Shown here piece after piece: positions 37,394 through 49,823 of a DNA stretch of 64,000 bases (its first letter is position 1; each line of letters starts with the position of its first letter). The translations under genes were made by a program, and so were the position numbers. Location of the stretch: contig NZ_JANAFB010000001.1 of assembly GCF_024199905.1 (NCBI RefSeq), forward strand, positions 1 through 64,000, written 5' to 3'. Origin of the DNA: Rothia santali (GTDB lineage Bacteria; Actinomycetota; Actinomycetes; Actinomycetales; Micrococcaceae). A model generated the notes under the pieces. That model was given only the letters and a program-made list of their open reading frames with translations. It had not been told where the DNA came from and did no database searches.

Positions 37394-38872
37394 CTACCGA
37401 CGCCCCGGTCCAAACGGACGAGGAACTTTCTGAGAGGGCTCCTCACGAGGGGCGATGGGCGACTCCGCGAGGGCCCCGAGCGAGACCAGCCGCTCGCCCA
37501 GCGCGCCCAGCACCGCGTCGGGGTCCTGCCCCAGCGCGTCGTGGTGGTGGGTCTCCGAGGTCCAGGCGGACAGGCCCGCCACGCTCGCGGCGGTCGCCAG
37601 CGCGAGGTCGTGGTCGACGTAGACGTCGTGCCGGTAGGCCGACGCCGCGACCGGCACCGTGTTCAGCGCGAGCCGCCCCCGGTCGTAGAGGCGGCCCCAG
37701 TCGTCCTTCTCGGCCAGCAGCCGGGCGGTCTCCGCGAGGGGGATCAGCGCGGGGTCCTCCTCGAAGTACCAGGGGTGGATCATCTCGCCCGTGAACATCA
37801 GCGGCCGCGCCGCCTCGTAGTCGGGCCGCTCGGCGCGGACGGCGTCCGCCGCCCAGCCGCTCGCGACGCCGGGGCCGTCGCAGTAGATCGCCTCGTGCAT
37901 GAGCGCGTAGAGGGGCCGCCCGGCGAAGCTCACGATCTCCGAGACGTCCCGCAGGAACCCCTCCGAGAGCCGCCCGGGGCCCTCGGCGAACGCCGACTCC
38001 AGCAGGTAGTGCAGCCCGTGGACGCGGCCGGTGCCGCCCAGCAGCTGCCCGGCCATCTGGAACCGGTGCGGGGTCAGCCGCTCGCCGGTCGGCAGGCGCA
38101 CGTCCTCCCGCTCGAGGTGCGCCGCGACCCGGGCCGCGGCGTCCACGTCCTCCGGGTACCACCCGTAGAACTCGGCGTTGCGCTCGGCCATGCGCTGGAA
38201 GGTGGCCCGGTACACCTCCCGCGGCGGGACGGTCAGGGGTGCCAGGCCCGCGGTGATCCAGCTGTGCAGCAGCGACTCGGGGGCGAAGGAGAGGTAGCTC
38301 AGCGTGCAGAAGCCGCCGAAGCTCTGGCCGAGCGTGGCCCAGCGCCGCTCGGGCTCGCCCGCGGTCAGCGCGAGCCGGATGGACTCGGCGTCGGCCACGA
38401 TCGAGTCCGCGCGGAAGTGCTCGAGGTACGCCGCCTGGGCCTCCGGCCCGCCGCGGCGGCGCAGCGCCTCGGCGGAGAGCGGCGTCGACAGCCCCGTGCC
38501 GCGCTGGTCCATCAGCACGATCCGGTAGTGCGGCGCCAGGGCCGCGATCCAGCCGGAGGAGCTCAGCGGGCGCGGCGCCCCCATGCCGGGGCCGCCCTGC
38601 AGGTACAGCAGGTACGGCCGCTCGCCCGGGGGCAGAGGGGCCCGGGGCCCGACGTCGGTCACGACGCAGGCGAACAGCTCTACCTCCTCCCGCGCCAGCC
38701 CGGGGGCCGCGGCGGCGTCGAACGGCTCGCCGTGCCCGTAGGCCCAGCCGTGGGTCAGGGGGACCCGGAACCGGTGGTCGACGAGCTCCAGGTCCTCGAC
38801 CCGGCGGCGGGGACCCGCGCGATGCCCCAGGGGCGCGCGGGGGCCCGGCCGCGCGGCGCCCGACGCCGTCAC
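37394..38872 (-). CDS. Proline iminopeptidase-like alpha/beta hydrolase (S33)
   Basis: A 492-residue alpha/beta hydrolase of the prolyl aminopeptidase family, releasing N-terminal proline or similar residues. Oxyanion motif GGPG is at 93-96, DQRGTGLST at 122-130, and nucleophile Ser184 lies in GQSFGG. YVDHDLALATA and ETHHHDALG near the end supply the Asp and His. At about 490 residues it is longer than the classic 315-residue Pip and matches the larger actinobacterial form. GTG 38872 overlaps the helicase stop (GTGA), so the two genes are coupled. Confidence 0.88.
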   Translation of the reverse strand: MTASGAARPGPRAPLGHRAGPRRRVEDLELVDHRFRVPLTHGWAYGHGEPFDAAAAPGLAREEVELFACVVTDVGPRAPLPPGERPYLLYLQGGPGMGAPRPLSSSGWIAALAPHYRIVLMDQRGTGLSTPLSAEALRRRGGPEAQAAYLEHFRADSIVADAESIRLALTAGEPERRWATLGQSFGGFCTLSYLSFAPESLLHSWITAGLAPLTVPPREVYRATFQRMAERNAEFYGWYPEDVDAAARVAAHLEREDVRLPTGERLTPHRFQMAGQLLGGTGRVHGLHYLLESAFAEGPGRLSEGFLRDVSEIVSFAGRPLYALMHEAIYCDGPGVASGWAADAVRAERPDYEAARPLMFTGEMIHPWYFEEDPALIPLAETARLLAEKDDWGRLYDRGRLALNTVPVAASAYRHDVYVDHDLALATAASVAGLSAWTSETHHHDALGQDPDAVLGALGERLVSLGALAESPIAPREEPSQKVPRPFGPGRR

Positions 38873-41487
38873 GCCCGGCCCCCGGCGCCGCCGGCCGCGG
38901 GGAACCCGACCTCGTCCATGCGGATGACCGGCGCGCCCTCCTCGTCCGAGGACAGCAGGTCCACGGTCGCCCGCATCGAGAAGTCGTAGTTCTCCTCCGG
39001 GTCGGCCAGCGCCTGGCGGATGCGCCAGACGCCGTCCTCGGCGTCGTCGATCGCGAGGTGGTGCGGGGCGCGGGCCGCGGCGTCGGTGTGGATGTCCTCG
39101 TACTCCCCGAAGTACTCGTCCATCGCCCCGGCCCACCGGTCGGCGTCCCAGCCGGCGCCGTGGTCCAGCTCGCCGAGCTCCCGCTCGCGCTCGTCCGCGA
39201 ACAGCTCGACGCGGCGGAACATCGCGTTGCGCACCATGACGGTGAACGCCCGGCGGTTGTCCGTGACCTTGGGCGCCGACTCGGCCACCAGGTCCTCGAG
39301 GGTCTCCTGGGACAGCGGCTCGTCGTCGCCGGAGGTCATCTTCTCCCACTCGTCGATCAGCGAGTTGTCCGTCTGGCGGATCAGCTCGCCGAGCCACGCG
39401 ATCAGGTCCTCGAGCTCCGGGGTGAGCGCGGAGAGCGGCACCGTCTGGCGCAGCGCGCGGTAGGCGTCGGAGAGGTAGCGCAGCAGGATGCCCTCGGAGC
39501 GGGCCAGCTGGTAGTGCTGCACGTAGTCGCCGAAGCCCATCGCGCGCTCGTACATGTCCCGCACGATCGACTTGGGGGCGAGCTCGAACTCCGCGATCCA
39601 GGGGGCGTCGCCGCGGTAGGTCTCGAAGGCCTGCTCGAGCAGCTCGGCCAGCGGCTGCGGGTAGGTCATCTCGTCGACGATGTTCATCCGCTCGGCGTAG
39701 TCGACCCCCTCCGCCTTGAGCCGGCCGATCTCCTCGCCGCGCACCTTCCGCTCCTGGGCCGTGAGCACCTGCCGCGGCTTCTCCAGCGTGGCCTCGATGA
39801 CCGAGACGGCGTCGAGCGCGTACCCCGGGTCCTCCGGGTCCAGCAGCGTCAGCGCGGCCAGGGCGAAGGGAGAGAGGGGCTGGTTCAGCGCGAAGTTCTC
39901 CTGCAGCTGCACCGTCATCCGCAGCGTGCGGCCGTCCTCCTCCGGCTCCGCGAGGCGCTCCACGATCCCGGCGGCCAGCAGCTCGCGCAGGATCCCGAGG
40001 GCCTTGAGGACCAGGCGGCGCTGGCGCACGGCCGGCTCGTGGTTCTCGGTCAGCAGGCGGCGCGCGGCGGCCAGCGGGTCGCCCGGGCGCTCCAGGAGGT
40101 TCAGCAGCATCGAGTGGGTGACGGTGAAGGAGGAGGTCAGCGGCTCGGGGGAGGCCTGCACCAGCTGCTCGAAGGTCTTGCGGGACCATGCGACGAAGCC
40201 CTGCGGCGGCTTCTTCTTCTTGCCGCGCGTGGACTGGGTGATCTTCTTCTCGTCGTCGCCGAACTTCGTCCGCGCGCGCTCCATGATCTTGGCGTTCTCG
40301 ATGTCGTGCTCGGGCGCCTGGACCACCACGGTGCCCGCGGTGTCGAACCCGGCCCGGCCCGCTCGCCCGGCGATCTGGTGGAACTCCCGCGCCTTGAGCC
40401 GGCGGGTGCGCTCGCCGTCGAACTTGGACAGGGCCGTGATGAGCACGGTCCGGATGGGCACGTTGATCCCGACGCCGAGCGTGTCCGTCCCGCAGATCAC
40501 CTTCAGCAGCCCGGTCTGGGCCAGCTGCTCGACGAGCCGCCGGTACTTCGGCAGCATCCCCGCGTGGTGCACGCCGATCCCGTGGCGCACGAGCCGGCTC
40601 AGGACCTTGCCGAACCCGGTCGCGAAGCGGAAGCCGGCGATCACCTCGTTGACCCGGTCCTTCTCCTCCCGGGTCAGCACGTTGATGCTCATGAGCGCCT
40701 GGGCCTGGTCCATGGCCTGCAGCTGCGAGAAGTGGACCACGTACACCGGCGCCTGGCCGGTCTTGACCAGGTCCTCCAGCGCCTCGTGGACCGGCTCCTC
40801 CGAGTAGTAGTAGTGCAGCGGGATGGGCCGCTCGGTGCTCGTGACGTAGGCGGTGGGCCGCCCGGTGAGCTCGGTCAGCTCCTCCTCGAAGCGGCTCACG
40901 TCCCCGAGGGTCGCGGACATCAGGAGGAACTGCGCCTGCGGCAACTCCAGCAGGGGGACCTGCCAGGCCCAGCCGCGCTGCGGGTCAGCGTAGAAGTGAA
41001 ACTCGTCCATGACCACCTGGCACACGTCCGCACCCTCGCCCTCGCGCAGCACCAGGTTGGCGAGGATCTCCGCGGTGCAGCACACGATGGGCGCGTGGGC
41101 GTTGACCGAGGAGTCGCCGGTGATCATGCCGACGTTCTCCGGGCCGAAGATCGCGCACAGGTCGAAGAACTTCTCCGAGACCAGCGCCTTGATCGGCGCG
41201 GTGTAGTAGGAGCGCTGCCCCGTGGCGAGGCCGGCGAAGTGCGCGGCCACGGCCACGGTGGACTTCCCCGAGCCGGTGGGGGTGGCGAGGATGACGTTGG
41301 CGCCCGAGGACAGCTCCAGCACGGCCTCGTCCTGGGCGGGGTAGAGCTCCATGTCCCGGGAGGCGATCCAGCGGGTGAAGCCCTCGTAGATCTCCTCGTC
41401 GGAGAGGGGGTTGGAGGCGAAGTCGCCGCGGTCGTAGGGGTGCGCCGAGTCGGCGAGGGAGGGTTCAAGGGCTTCGAGGAGTCTCAT
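38869..41487 (-). CDS. DEAD/DEAH-box helicase with DUF3516 (Ski2-like)
   Basis: An 872-residue superfamily 2 helicase. Motif I ATPTGSGKST is at 68-77, motif II is the variant DEFH near residue 140, motif III is MSAT, motif V GTDTLGVGINVP, and motif VI HQIAGRAGRAG. These belong to the Ski2/MTR4-like group. The C-terminal 400 residues match DUF3516, a domain of actinobacterial helicases, with a basic KKKKPP insert near residue 440. The likely role is RNA or DNA unwinding in turnover or repair. It is the first gene of a two-gene unit with the iminopeptidase. Confidence 0.9.
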   Translation of the reverse strand: MRLLEALEPSLADSAHPYDRGDFASNPLSDEEIYEGFTRWIASRDMELYPAQDEAVLELSSGANVILATPTGSGKSTVAVAAHFAGLATGQRSYYTAPIKALVSEKFFDLCAIFGPENVGMITGDSSVNAHAPIVCCTAEILANLVLREGEGADVCQVVMDEFHFYADPQRGWAWQVPLLELPQAQFLLMSATLGDVSRFEEELTELTGRPTAYVTSTERPIPLHYYYSEEPVHEALEDLVKTGQAPVYVVHFSQLQAMDQAQALMSINVLTREEKDRVNEVIAGFRFATGFGKVLSRLVRHGIGVHHAGMLPKYRRLVEQLAQTGLLKVICGTDTLGVGINVPIRTVLITALSKFDGERTRRLKAREFHQIAGRAGRAGFDTAGTVVVQAPEHDIENAKIMERARTKFGDDEKKITQSTRGKKKKPPQGFVAWSRKTFEQLVQASPEPLTSSFTVTHSMLLNLLERPGDPLAAARRLLTENHEPAVRQRRLVLKALGILRELLAAGIVERLAEPEEDGRTLRMTVQLQENFALNQPLSPFALAALTLLDPEDPGYALDAVSVIEATLEKPRQVLTAQERKVRGEEIGRLKAEGVDYAERMNIVDEMTYPQPLAELLEQAFETYRGDAPWIAEFELAPKSIVRDMYERAMGFGDYVQHYQLARSEGILLRYLSDAYRALRQTVPLSALTPELEDLIAWLGELIRQTDNSLIDEWEKMTSGDDEPLSQETLEDLVAESAPKVTDNRRAFTVMVRNAMFRRVELFADERERELGELDHGAGWDADRWAGAMDEYFGEYEDIHTDAAARAPHHLAIDDAEDGVWRIRQALADPEENYDFSMRATVDLLSSDEEGAPVIRMDEVGFPAAGGAGGRA

Positions 41488-41539
41488 CGCCTCCGAGTCT
41501 ACCCAGCGCCGCCGCCCACCGCGCCCGACGCCGCCCGCA

Positions 41540-42208
41540 TCACCAGCCGCGCTCGCGCCACTCCTCGAGGTGGGGCCGCTCGGCGCCCAGCGTCGTGCTC
41601 GCGCCGTGCCCGGGGAGGATCACGGTGTCGTCCGGGTAGACGTCGAAGATCCGGGTGGTGACGTCGGAGAGCAGCTGCCGGAAGGCGGCGTCCGAGGCGG
41701 TCTTGCCCACCCCGCCCGGGAAGAGCGAGTCGCCCGTGAAGATGTGGACGGGGCCCTCCTCCGGCGTGTAGGCCAGGGCGATCGAGCCGGGGGTGTGGCC
41801 GCGCAGGCCGATGACGTCCAGGGAGAAGCCGTCGAGGTCCGCGGTGTCCCCGTCCTCGAAGGTGAAGTCCATGGGGACGTTGACGTCCGCCTCGTCGGCC
41901 GCGCCGCAGGCGGCCAGCGCCTCGGAGCGGGACTTGATCTCCGCCAGGGCGCGCACGTGGTCCCAGTGGGAGTGCGTGGTGACGATCAGCTGGACGTTGC
42001 CGCAGCACGTGCAGCTGCTCTTGACGTCCTGATGGCCGGCGGCGACCATGCCCGAGATCGCGTCCGGGTCGTCCGCCGCGTCGATCAGCAGCTGAGTCCC
42101 CGTGCTCTTGCACGTCAGGAGGTAGACGTTGTTGTCCATGGAGGAGACGCTGATGTGGCGGATCGTCAGGTCCCCCAGATCCAGCGAATTGGTTGCCGTT
42201 GCCATCAT
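41540..42208 (-). CDS. MBL-fold metallohydrolase (glyoxalase II-like)
   Basis: A 222-residue metallo-beta-lactamase-fold hydrolase. The metal motif THSHWDH (His79, His81, Asp83, His84) is followed by LRGHTPGSIAL, FTGDSLFPGG and ILPGHGASTTLG, typical of glyoxalase II-type hydrolases. A cysteine cluster SSCTCCGN (residues 64-71) directly before the metal motif is unusual. There is no ribosome site. TAAACT lies seven bases before the first of two tandem ATG codons (42208, 42205), suggesting a leaderless transcript. Confidence 0.85.
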   Translation of the reverse strand: MMATATNSLDLGDLTIRHISVSSMDNNVYLLTCKSTGTQLLIDAADDPDAISGMVAAGHQDVKSSCTCCGNVQLIVTTHSHWDHVRALAEIKSRSEALAACGAADEADVNVPMDFTFEDGDTADLDGFSLDVIGLRGHTPGSIALAYTPEEGPVHIFTGDSLFPGGVGKTASDAAFRQLLSDVTTRIFDVYPDDTVILPGHGASTTLGAERPHLEEWRERGW

Positions 42209-42246
42209 GGGCACGAGTTTACGACTCTGGCGGCGAAGTTGCGCAA
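42208..42246 (-). promoter_or_regulatory. Leaderless promoter of the MBL-fold hydrolase gene
   Basis: On the minus strand TTGCGC (42246-42241), a 19-bp spacer and TAAACT (42221-42216) are followed by seven bases and ATG 42208. Confidence 0.45.
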
Positions 42247-42439
42247 CCCCTGGACATGAAGCGTTCATCACCCCTCGTCCAACCGTGTTCGCCCGGGGTA
42301 AAAAGAGGGGGAGGGGCCCGCGCCGGGGCTTGACGGCGAGGCTAGAATAAATCTTCGAATCCTCCCGCTGCGCGCGCCCCGCCCTCAAGGCGCGGCGCCG
42401 CAGCGCGGCACGCACACGTCCAGCAGATCAGGTGTTCAG

Positions 42440-45336
<2,897 letters not shown>

Positions 45337-45340
<4 letters not shown>

Positions 45341-46077
45341 GCACCGAGCCGATCGTCCTCTTCGACCTCGACGGGACCCTGCTGGACCCGGGCGGGGCCA
45401 TCACCGGCGGCATCGCGGCGGCCATCGAGGCCCACGGCTTCGCCCGGCCCGACGACGCGACCCTGCGCAAGTTCGTCGGACCCTCCTCCCTGGAGGGCCT
45501 GGAACGCCACACGGATATCCCGTTCGAGCAACACCGGGCCATCGTGGAGACCTACCGCGAGCAGTACCCGCAGCGGGCCCGGGAGCTCTCCAGCGTCTAC
45601 GAGGGCGTCCACGAGCTGCTGGAGGACCTGAGCGCGCTCCCGGTGCGGCTTGCGATCGCGACGCAGAAGCCGCAGCCCTCGGCCGAGCGCATCGTCGGGG
45701 AGTTCGGCCTGACCCGGTACTTCCACGCGATCAGCGGCGCCCGCGACGACCGCTGGGAGGAGTCGGCCGCCCTGCCCACCGACAAGCCGGGCATCGTCGC
45801 CCGCGCCCTGGAGCTGCTCGGCGCGGCCGGGCGGGACCTCGCGGGCGCGGCCGTGATGATCGGCGACCGGGAGTACGACGCCGCGGGGGCGGCCGCCAAC
45901 GGCATCCCCTGCATCGGCGTGACCTGGGGCTTCGGCTCGGCCGAAGAGCTCGCGGGCGCCGGGGCGCGGCCGGTGGTGGACGACGTCGAGGGCCTGCGGT
46001 CGGCGATCGCAGAGCTGACCGGACTGCGCGGCCTCGCCCCGGCCCGGCAGAGCGGCCGGCCCCCCGGCACGGGGTAA
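45337..46077 (+). CDS. HAD-superfamily phosphatase (phosphoglycolate phosphatase-like)
   Basis: A 246-residue haloacid dehalogenase-type hydrolase. Motif [12 protein letters not shown] is at residues 9-19, the helical cap spans about 25-90, motif II is IATQK, the motif III lysine is in TDKPGIV, and motif IV is [16 protein letters not shown]. It resembles Gph/PpaX phosphatases; the natural substrate is unknown. ATG overlaps the uvrA stop as ATGA, so it is translated from the uvrA message. Confidence 0.9.
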
Positions 46078-46116
46078 AGTATGACCTGAGCACGCGAGCA
46101 GAGAGGAACGCGAGAG

Positions 46117-46806
46117 GTGAAGGCGTACGAGCTGGCCCAGGCCGGCATCACCGGGCTGTGCAAGACGGTCTTCCGGGCCCGGGTCACGGGTCTGGAGAAC
46201 TTCCCGATGGAGGGTCCGGTCATCGTGGCCTCCAATCACCTGGCGTTCCTGGACAGCGTGATCATCTCGGCGCTCATGCCGCGCCGCGTGGCGTTCCTGG
46301 CCAAGGCCGAGTACGTCAACTCGCCCGGGCTCCGGGGCCGGTTCATGAAGCGGTTCTTCGAGCTGATCGACATCATCCCGGTGAACCGCTCGGACCAGGC
46401 GGAGCGGCTCAAGGCCCTGGACATCGGGCTGGAGCGGCTCGAGCAGGGCGGGGTCTTCGGGATCTATCCCGAGGGCACGCGCTCCCGGGACGGGTTCCTC
46501 TACCGGGGCAAGGTCGGGGTCGCCTGGCTCGCGCACAAGACCGGCGCCCCCGTGGTGCCGGTGGGGATCATCGGCACCGAGCGCATCCAGCCTCCCGGCG
46601 CCCGGCTGATCCGGCCGGTGCGCTTCACCGTCCGCGTGGGGGAGCCGCTGACCTTCGAGACGCTGGGGGACCAGCAGACGGGTCCGCGCCGCCGGCAGAC
46701 CACGGACGTCATCATGGACCGCATCGCGGCCCTCTCGGGCCAGGCCCGCAAGAACGACTACAACACCTCGCCGTCGTTGGACAAGGACGCAGGCACCCTC
46801 GCCTAG
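46117..46806 (+). CDS. plsC: 1-acyl-sn-glycerol-3-phosphate acyltransferase
   Basis: A 229-residue membrane-associated acyltransferase that makes phosphatidic acid. The catalytic HX4D motif is NHLAFLD near residue 41. FFELIDIIPVNRSD is block II, FGIYPEGTRSRDG block III, and VPVGIIGTERI block IV. GTG 46117 is preceded by GAGAGG. TATGAC at 46080-46085, overlapping the end of the HAD gene, may be a separate -10 element. Confidence 0.93.
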   Translation: MKAYELAQAGITGLCKTVFRARVTGLENFPMEGPVIVASNHLAFLDSVIISALMPRRVAFLAKAEYVNSPGLRGRFMKRFFELIDIIPVNRSDQAERLKALDIGLERLEQGGVFGIYPEGTRSRDGFLYRGKVGVAWLAHKTGAPVVPVGIIGTERIQPPGARLIRPVRFTVRVGEPLTFETLGDQQTGPRRRQTTDVIMDRIAALSGQARKNDYNTSPSLDKDAGTLA

Positions 46807-46855
46807 CAGCTGATCCGGCGCGACGACGTCGAGGAGATCAGGAGCTCGAGCCACC

Positions 46856-48841
46856 ATGGCCAACCCCGCCAGCTACCGCCCCGCCACGGGGCAGATCCCC
46901 ACGGATCCCGGGGTGTACCGGTTCCGCGACGAGTTCGGCCGCGTCATCTACGTCGGCAAGGCCAAGAACCTGCGCAACCGGCTGAACTCCTACTTCGCCG
47001 ACCCGCAGCGGCTCGCGCCCAAGACCTATGCGATGGTGCACTCCGGGGCGAGCGTGGAGTGGACGGTGGTCGGCTCCGAGCTGGAGTCGCTGCAGCTCGA
47101 GTACACCTGGATCAAGCAGTACGCGCCCAAGTTCAACATCAAGTACCGGGACGACAAGTCCTATCCCTACCTGGCCGTCTCGGTGGCGGACCGCTTCCCC
47201 CGCGCCCGGGTCATGCGGGGGGAGAAGAAGAAGGGCACCCGGTACTTCGGGCCGTTCTCCCACGCGTGGGCCATCCGCGAGACCCTCGACGCGCTGCTGC
47301 GCGTCTTCCCGGTCCGCACCTGCACCCGCACCGTGTTCAAGCGCGCCGAGCAGACCCAGCGGCCGTGCCTGCTGGGCTACATCGACAAGTGCTCCGCGCC
47401 GTGCGTGGGGCGCATCAGCGAGGAGGACCACCGGGCGCTGGCCGACAGCCTGTGCCGCTTCATGGCGGGCGGCTCGGAGAGGTACATCCGCGAGCTGACC
47501 TCCCAGATGGAGCGCGCGGCGGAGAACATGGAGTTCGAGCACGCCGCGAAGCTGCGCGACGACATCGGGGCCCTGCGCAAGGCCTTCGAGCGCAACGCCG
47601 TGGTCCTGAACGACTCGGTCGACGCCGACCTCTTCGCCTACCACGAGGACGAGCTGGAGGCGGCCGCGCAGGTCTTCCACGTGCGGGAGGGCCGCATCCG
47701 GGGCCAGCGCGGCTGGATCGTGGAGAAGGTCGAGGACCGCACGCCCGCCGAGATGATCGCCCAGCTGCTCCAGCAGGTCTACGGCGAGTCGGCCGTGACT
47801 CTGGCCAGCACCCCCGACGAGCGGGACCTGACCCGCCACGAGATCCCCCGCACCGTCCTGGTGCCGACCATGCCCGAGGACGCGCTGCAGCTGGAGGAGT
47901 GGCTGAGCGGGCTGCGCGGCAGCCGCGTGAGCATCGCGGTGCCCCAGCGCGGGGAGCGCGCGCAGCTGCTGGAGACCGTGGCGGAGAACGCCCGGCAGTC
48001 GCTCATGCTGCACAAGTCCCGGCGGGCCGGGGACCTCACGACCCGCTCGGCCTCGCTGCAGGAGCTGCAGGAGGCCCTGGACCTGCCCGACGCGCTGATG
48101 CGCATCGAGTGCTACGACATCTCCCACTCGCAGGGCACCAACGTGGTCGCCTCGATGGTGGTCTTCGAGGACGGCCTGCCCAAGAAGTCCGACTACCGGA
48201 AGTTCTCGATCCGCGGGGAGGCGGCCCGGGACGACACGGCGTCGATGTACGACGTCATCCACCGCCGCTTCAAGCGCCACCTCGCCGAGCAGGAGGAGCG
48301 CCGTGCCGCGCCGCGCGCCTCGGGGGAGATCGCCGACGCCTCCGCGCAGGAGCCCACGCGCTTCGCCTACCCGCCCAACCTGGTCGTCGTCGACGGCGGG
48401 CCGCCCCAGGTCGAGGCCGCCCGCCGCGCGCTCGAGGACCTGGGCGTGACGGGCGTGCACGTCGTCGGGCTCGCGAAGCGCCTCGAGGAGATCTGGGTGC
48501 CCGACGACGACTTCCCCGTGATCCTGCCCCGCTCCTCCAACGGCCTGTTCCTGCTCCAGCGCCTACGCGACGAGGCCCACCGCTTCGCCATCACCTTCCA
48601 CCGCTCCAAGCGGGGCAAGGCCATGCTGGTCTCCGCGCTGGACGGGGTCCCGGGCCTGGGCGCGAGCCGGCGCGACGCCCTCATCAAGCACTTCGGCTCG
48701 CTCAAGGCCATCCAGGAGGCGACGCCGGACCGGCTCGCCGAGGTCCGCGGCATCGGCCCGACCCTCGCCGAGAAGGTCCTGGAGCACCTGATCGCCCAGG
48801 ACGAGGAGTCGGAGCCGGGGGAGGCCGCGACTGCCGGGTAA
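46856..48841 (+). CDS. uvrC: Excinuclease ABC subunit C
   Basis: A 661-residue dual-incision nuclease of nucleotide excision repair. The GIY-YIG domain is at the N-terminus (PGVYRFRDEFGRVIYVGKAK, about residues 17-36). It is followed by an UvrB-interacting UVR segment (about 205-240), the RNase H-like endonuclease half (IECYDISHSQGTNVVASMVV, LVVVDGGPPQ) and two C-terminal helix-hairpin-helix motifs (VPGLGASRRDALIKHFGS, VRGIGPTLAEKVLEHL). ATG 46856 follows AGGAG. It heads the conserved uvrC-rapZ-yvcK-whiA run. Confidence 0.97.
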   Translation: MANPASYRPATGQIPTDPGVYRFRDEFGRVIYVGKAKNLRNRLNSYFADPQRLAPKTYAMVHSGASVEWTVVGSELESLQLEYTWIKQYAPKFNIKYRDDKSYPYLAVSVADRFPRARVMRGEKKKGTRYFGPFSHAWAIRETLDALLRVFPVRTCTRTVFKRAEQTQRPCLLGYIDKCSAPCVGRISEEDHRALADSLCRFMAGGSERYIRELTSQMERAAENMEFEHAAKLRDDIGALRKAFERNAVVLNDSVDADLFAYHEDELEAAAQVFHVREGRIRGQRGWIVEKVEDRTPAEMIAQLLQQVYGESAVTLASTPDERDLTRHEIPRTVLVPTMPEDALQLEEWLSGLRGSRVSIAVPQRGERAQLLETVAENARQSLMLHKSRRAGDLTTRSASLQELQEALDLPDALMRIECYDISHSQGTNVVASMVVFEDGLPKKSDYRKFSIRGEAARDDTASMYDVIHRRFKRHLAEQEERRAAPRASGEIADASAQEPTRFAYPPNLVVVDGGPPQVEAARRALEDLGVTGVHVVGLAKRLEEIWVPDDDFPVILPRSSNGLFLLQRLRDEAHRFAITFHRSKRGKAMLVSALDGVPGLGASRRDALIKHFGSLKAIQEATPDRLAEVRGIGPTLAEKVLEHLIAQDEESEPGEAATAG

Positions 48842-48902
48842 CCTGGGAGCTGGGCCGGCTCGCCCGGCCGGCCCGTCACGGTGACACGGAAGCGAGATCA
48901 GC

Positions 48903-49823
48903 ATGGTGAGCGACGAGACCACGACCCCGCCCGCCGAGCCCCTGCGGCACGAGAAGCCGGAGCGCACGGAGATGCTGGTGATCACCGGCATGTCCGGGGC
49001 CGGCCGCTCCACCGCCGCCCACGCCCTGGAGGACAACGGCTGGTACGTGGTGGACAACCTGCCCCCGCAGATGCTCAGCCCCCTCGTGGACCTCGTGGCG
49101 CGCGCCCCGCAGTCGATGCCCAAGCTGGCCGTCATCATCGACATCCGCGGCAAGGCGCTCTTCGCCGACTTCCGGGAGGCGCTGAACCTCGTGGCCACGG
49201 CGCCGGTGGACTTCACGGTGCTGTTCCTGGACGCCTCCGACGCCGCGATCATCGCCCGCTACGAGGCCCAGCGGCGCCCGCACCCGCTCCAGGGGGAGGG
49301 CCGGATCCTCGACGGCATCGAGACCGAGCGGGAGCTCCTGCGGGACCTGCGCCAGCGGGCCGACGTCGTGCTGGACACCACCGGCTACAACGTCCACGAG
49401 CTCGCGAAGGTCATCGCGGACACCTACTCGATGACGGGGCCCTCGGTCATCAACCTCACGGTCATGAGCTTCGGCTTCAAGTACGGCGTGCCGGCGGACG
49501 CCAACTTCCTGGCCGACATGCGCTTCATCCCCAACCCGCACTGGGTGCCCGAGCTGCGTCCCCAGACCGGGCGCGACGCCGCGGTCCGCGACTACGTCCT
49601 GGGCAACGGCGGCGCCGCCCGGTTCGTGGACCTCTACGTCGAGGCGATCGGCCCGGTGCTCACCGGCTACCGCGCCGAGAGCAAGCACTACGCGACCATC
49701 GCGCTCGGGTGCACCGGCGGCAAGCACCGCTCGGTGGCCGTGGCCGAGGAGGTCGCCCGGCGGCTGAAGTCCTACCCCAACGTGACCGTCAGTGTGCAAC
49801 ACCGGGACCTGGGGCGGGAATAG
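48903..49823 (+). CDS. rapZ: RapZ/YvcJ-family nucleotide-binding protein
   Basis: A 306-residue P-loop protein of the RapZ family, RNA-binding in enteric bacteria. The Walker A is [19 protein letters not shown] (near residues 30-48) and the Walker B region [11 protein letters not shown]. The C-terminal sensing domain has [26 protein letters not shown] and [15 protein letters not shown]. The hairpin at about 48851-48873, just after uvrC, may attenuate transcription. It is immediately followed by yvcK with no spacer. Confidence 0.95.
   Translation: MVSDETTTPPAEPLRHEKPERTEMLVITGMSGAGRSTAAHALEDNGWYVVDNLPPQMLSPLVDLVARAPQSMPKLAVIIDIRGKALFADFREALNLVATAPVDFTVLFLDASDAAIIARYEAQRRPHPLQGEGRILDGIETERELLRDLRQRADVVLDTTGYNVHELAKVIADTYSMTGPSVINLTVMSFGFKYGVPADANFLADMRFIPNPHWVPELRPQTGRDAAVRDYVLGNGGAARFVDLYVEAIGPVLTGYRAESKHYATIALGCTGGKHRSVAVAEEVARRLKSYPNVTVSVQHRDLGRE

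Noticed and set aside
42275-42292. LexA (SOS) box upstream of uvrA
   Set aside because: TCCAAC and GTTCGC resemble the half-sites of the actinobacterial box, but the spacer is three bases instead of four and both arms have mismatches.
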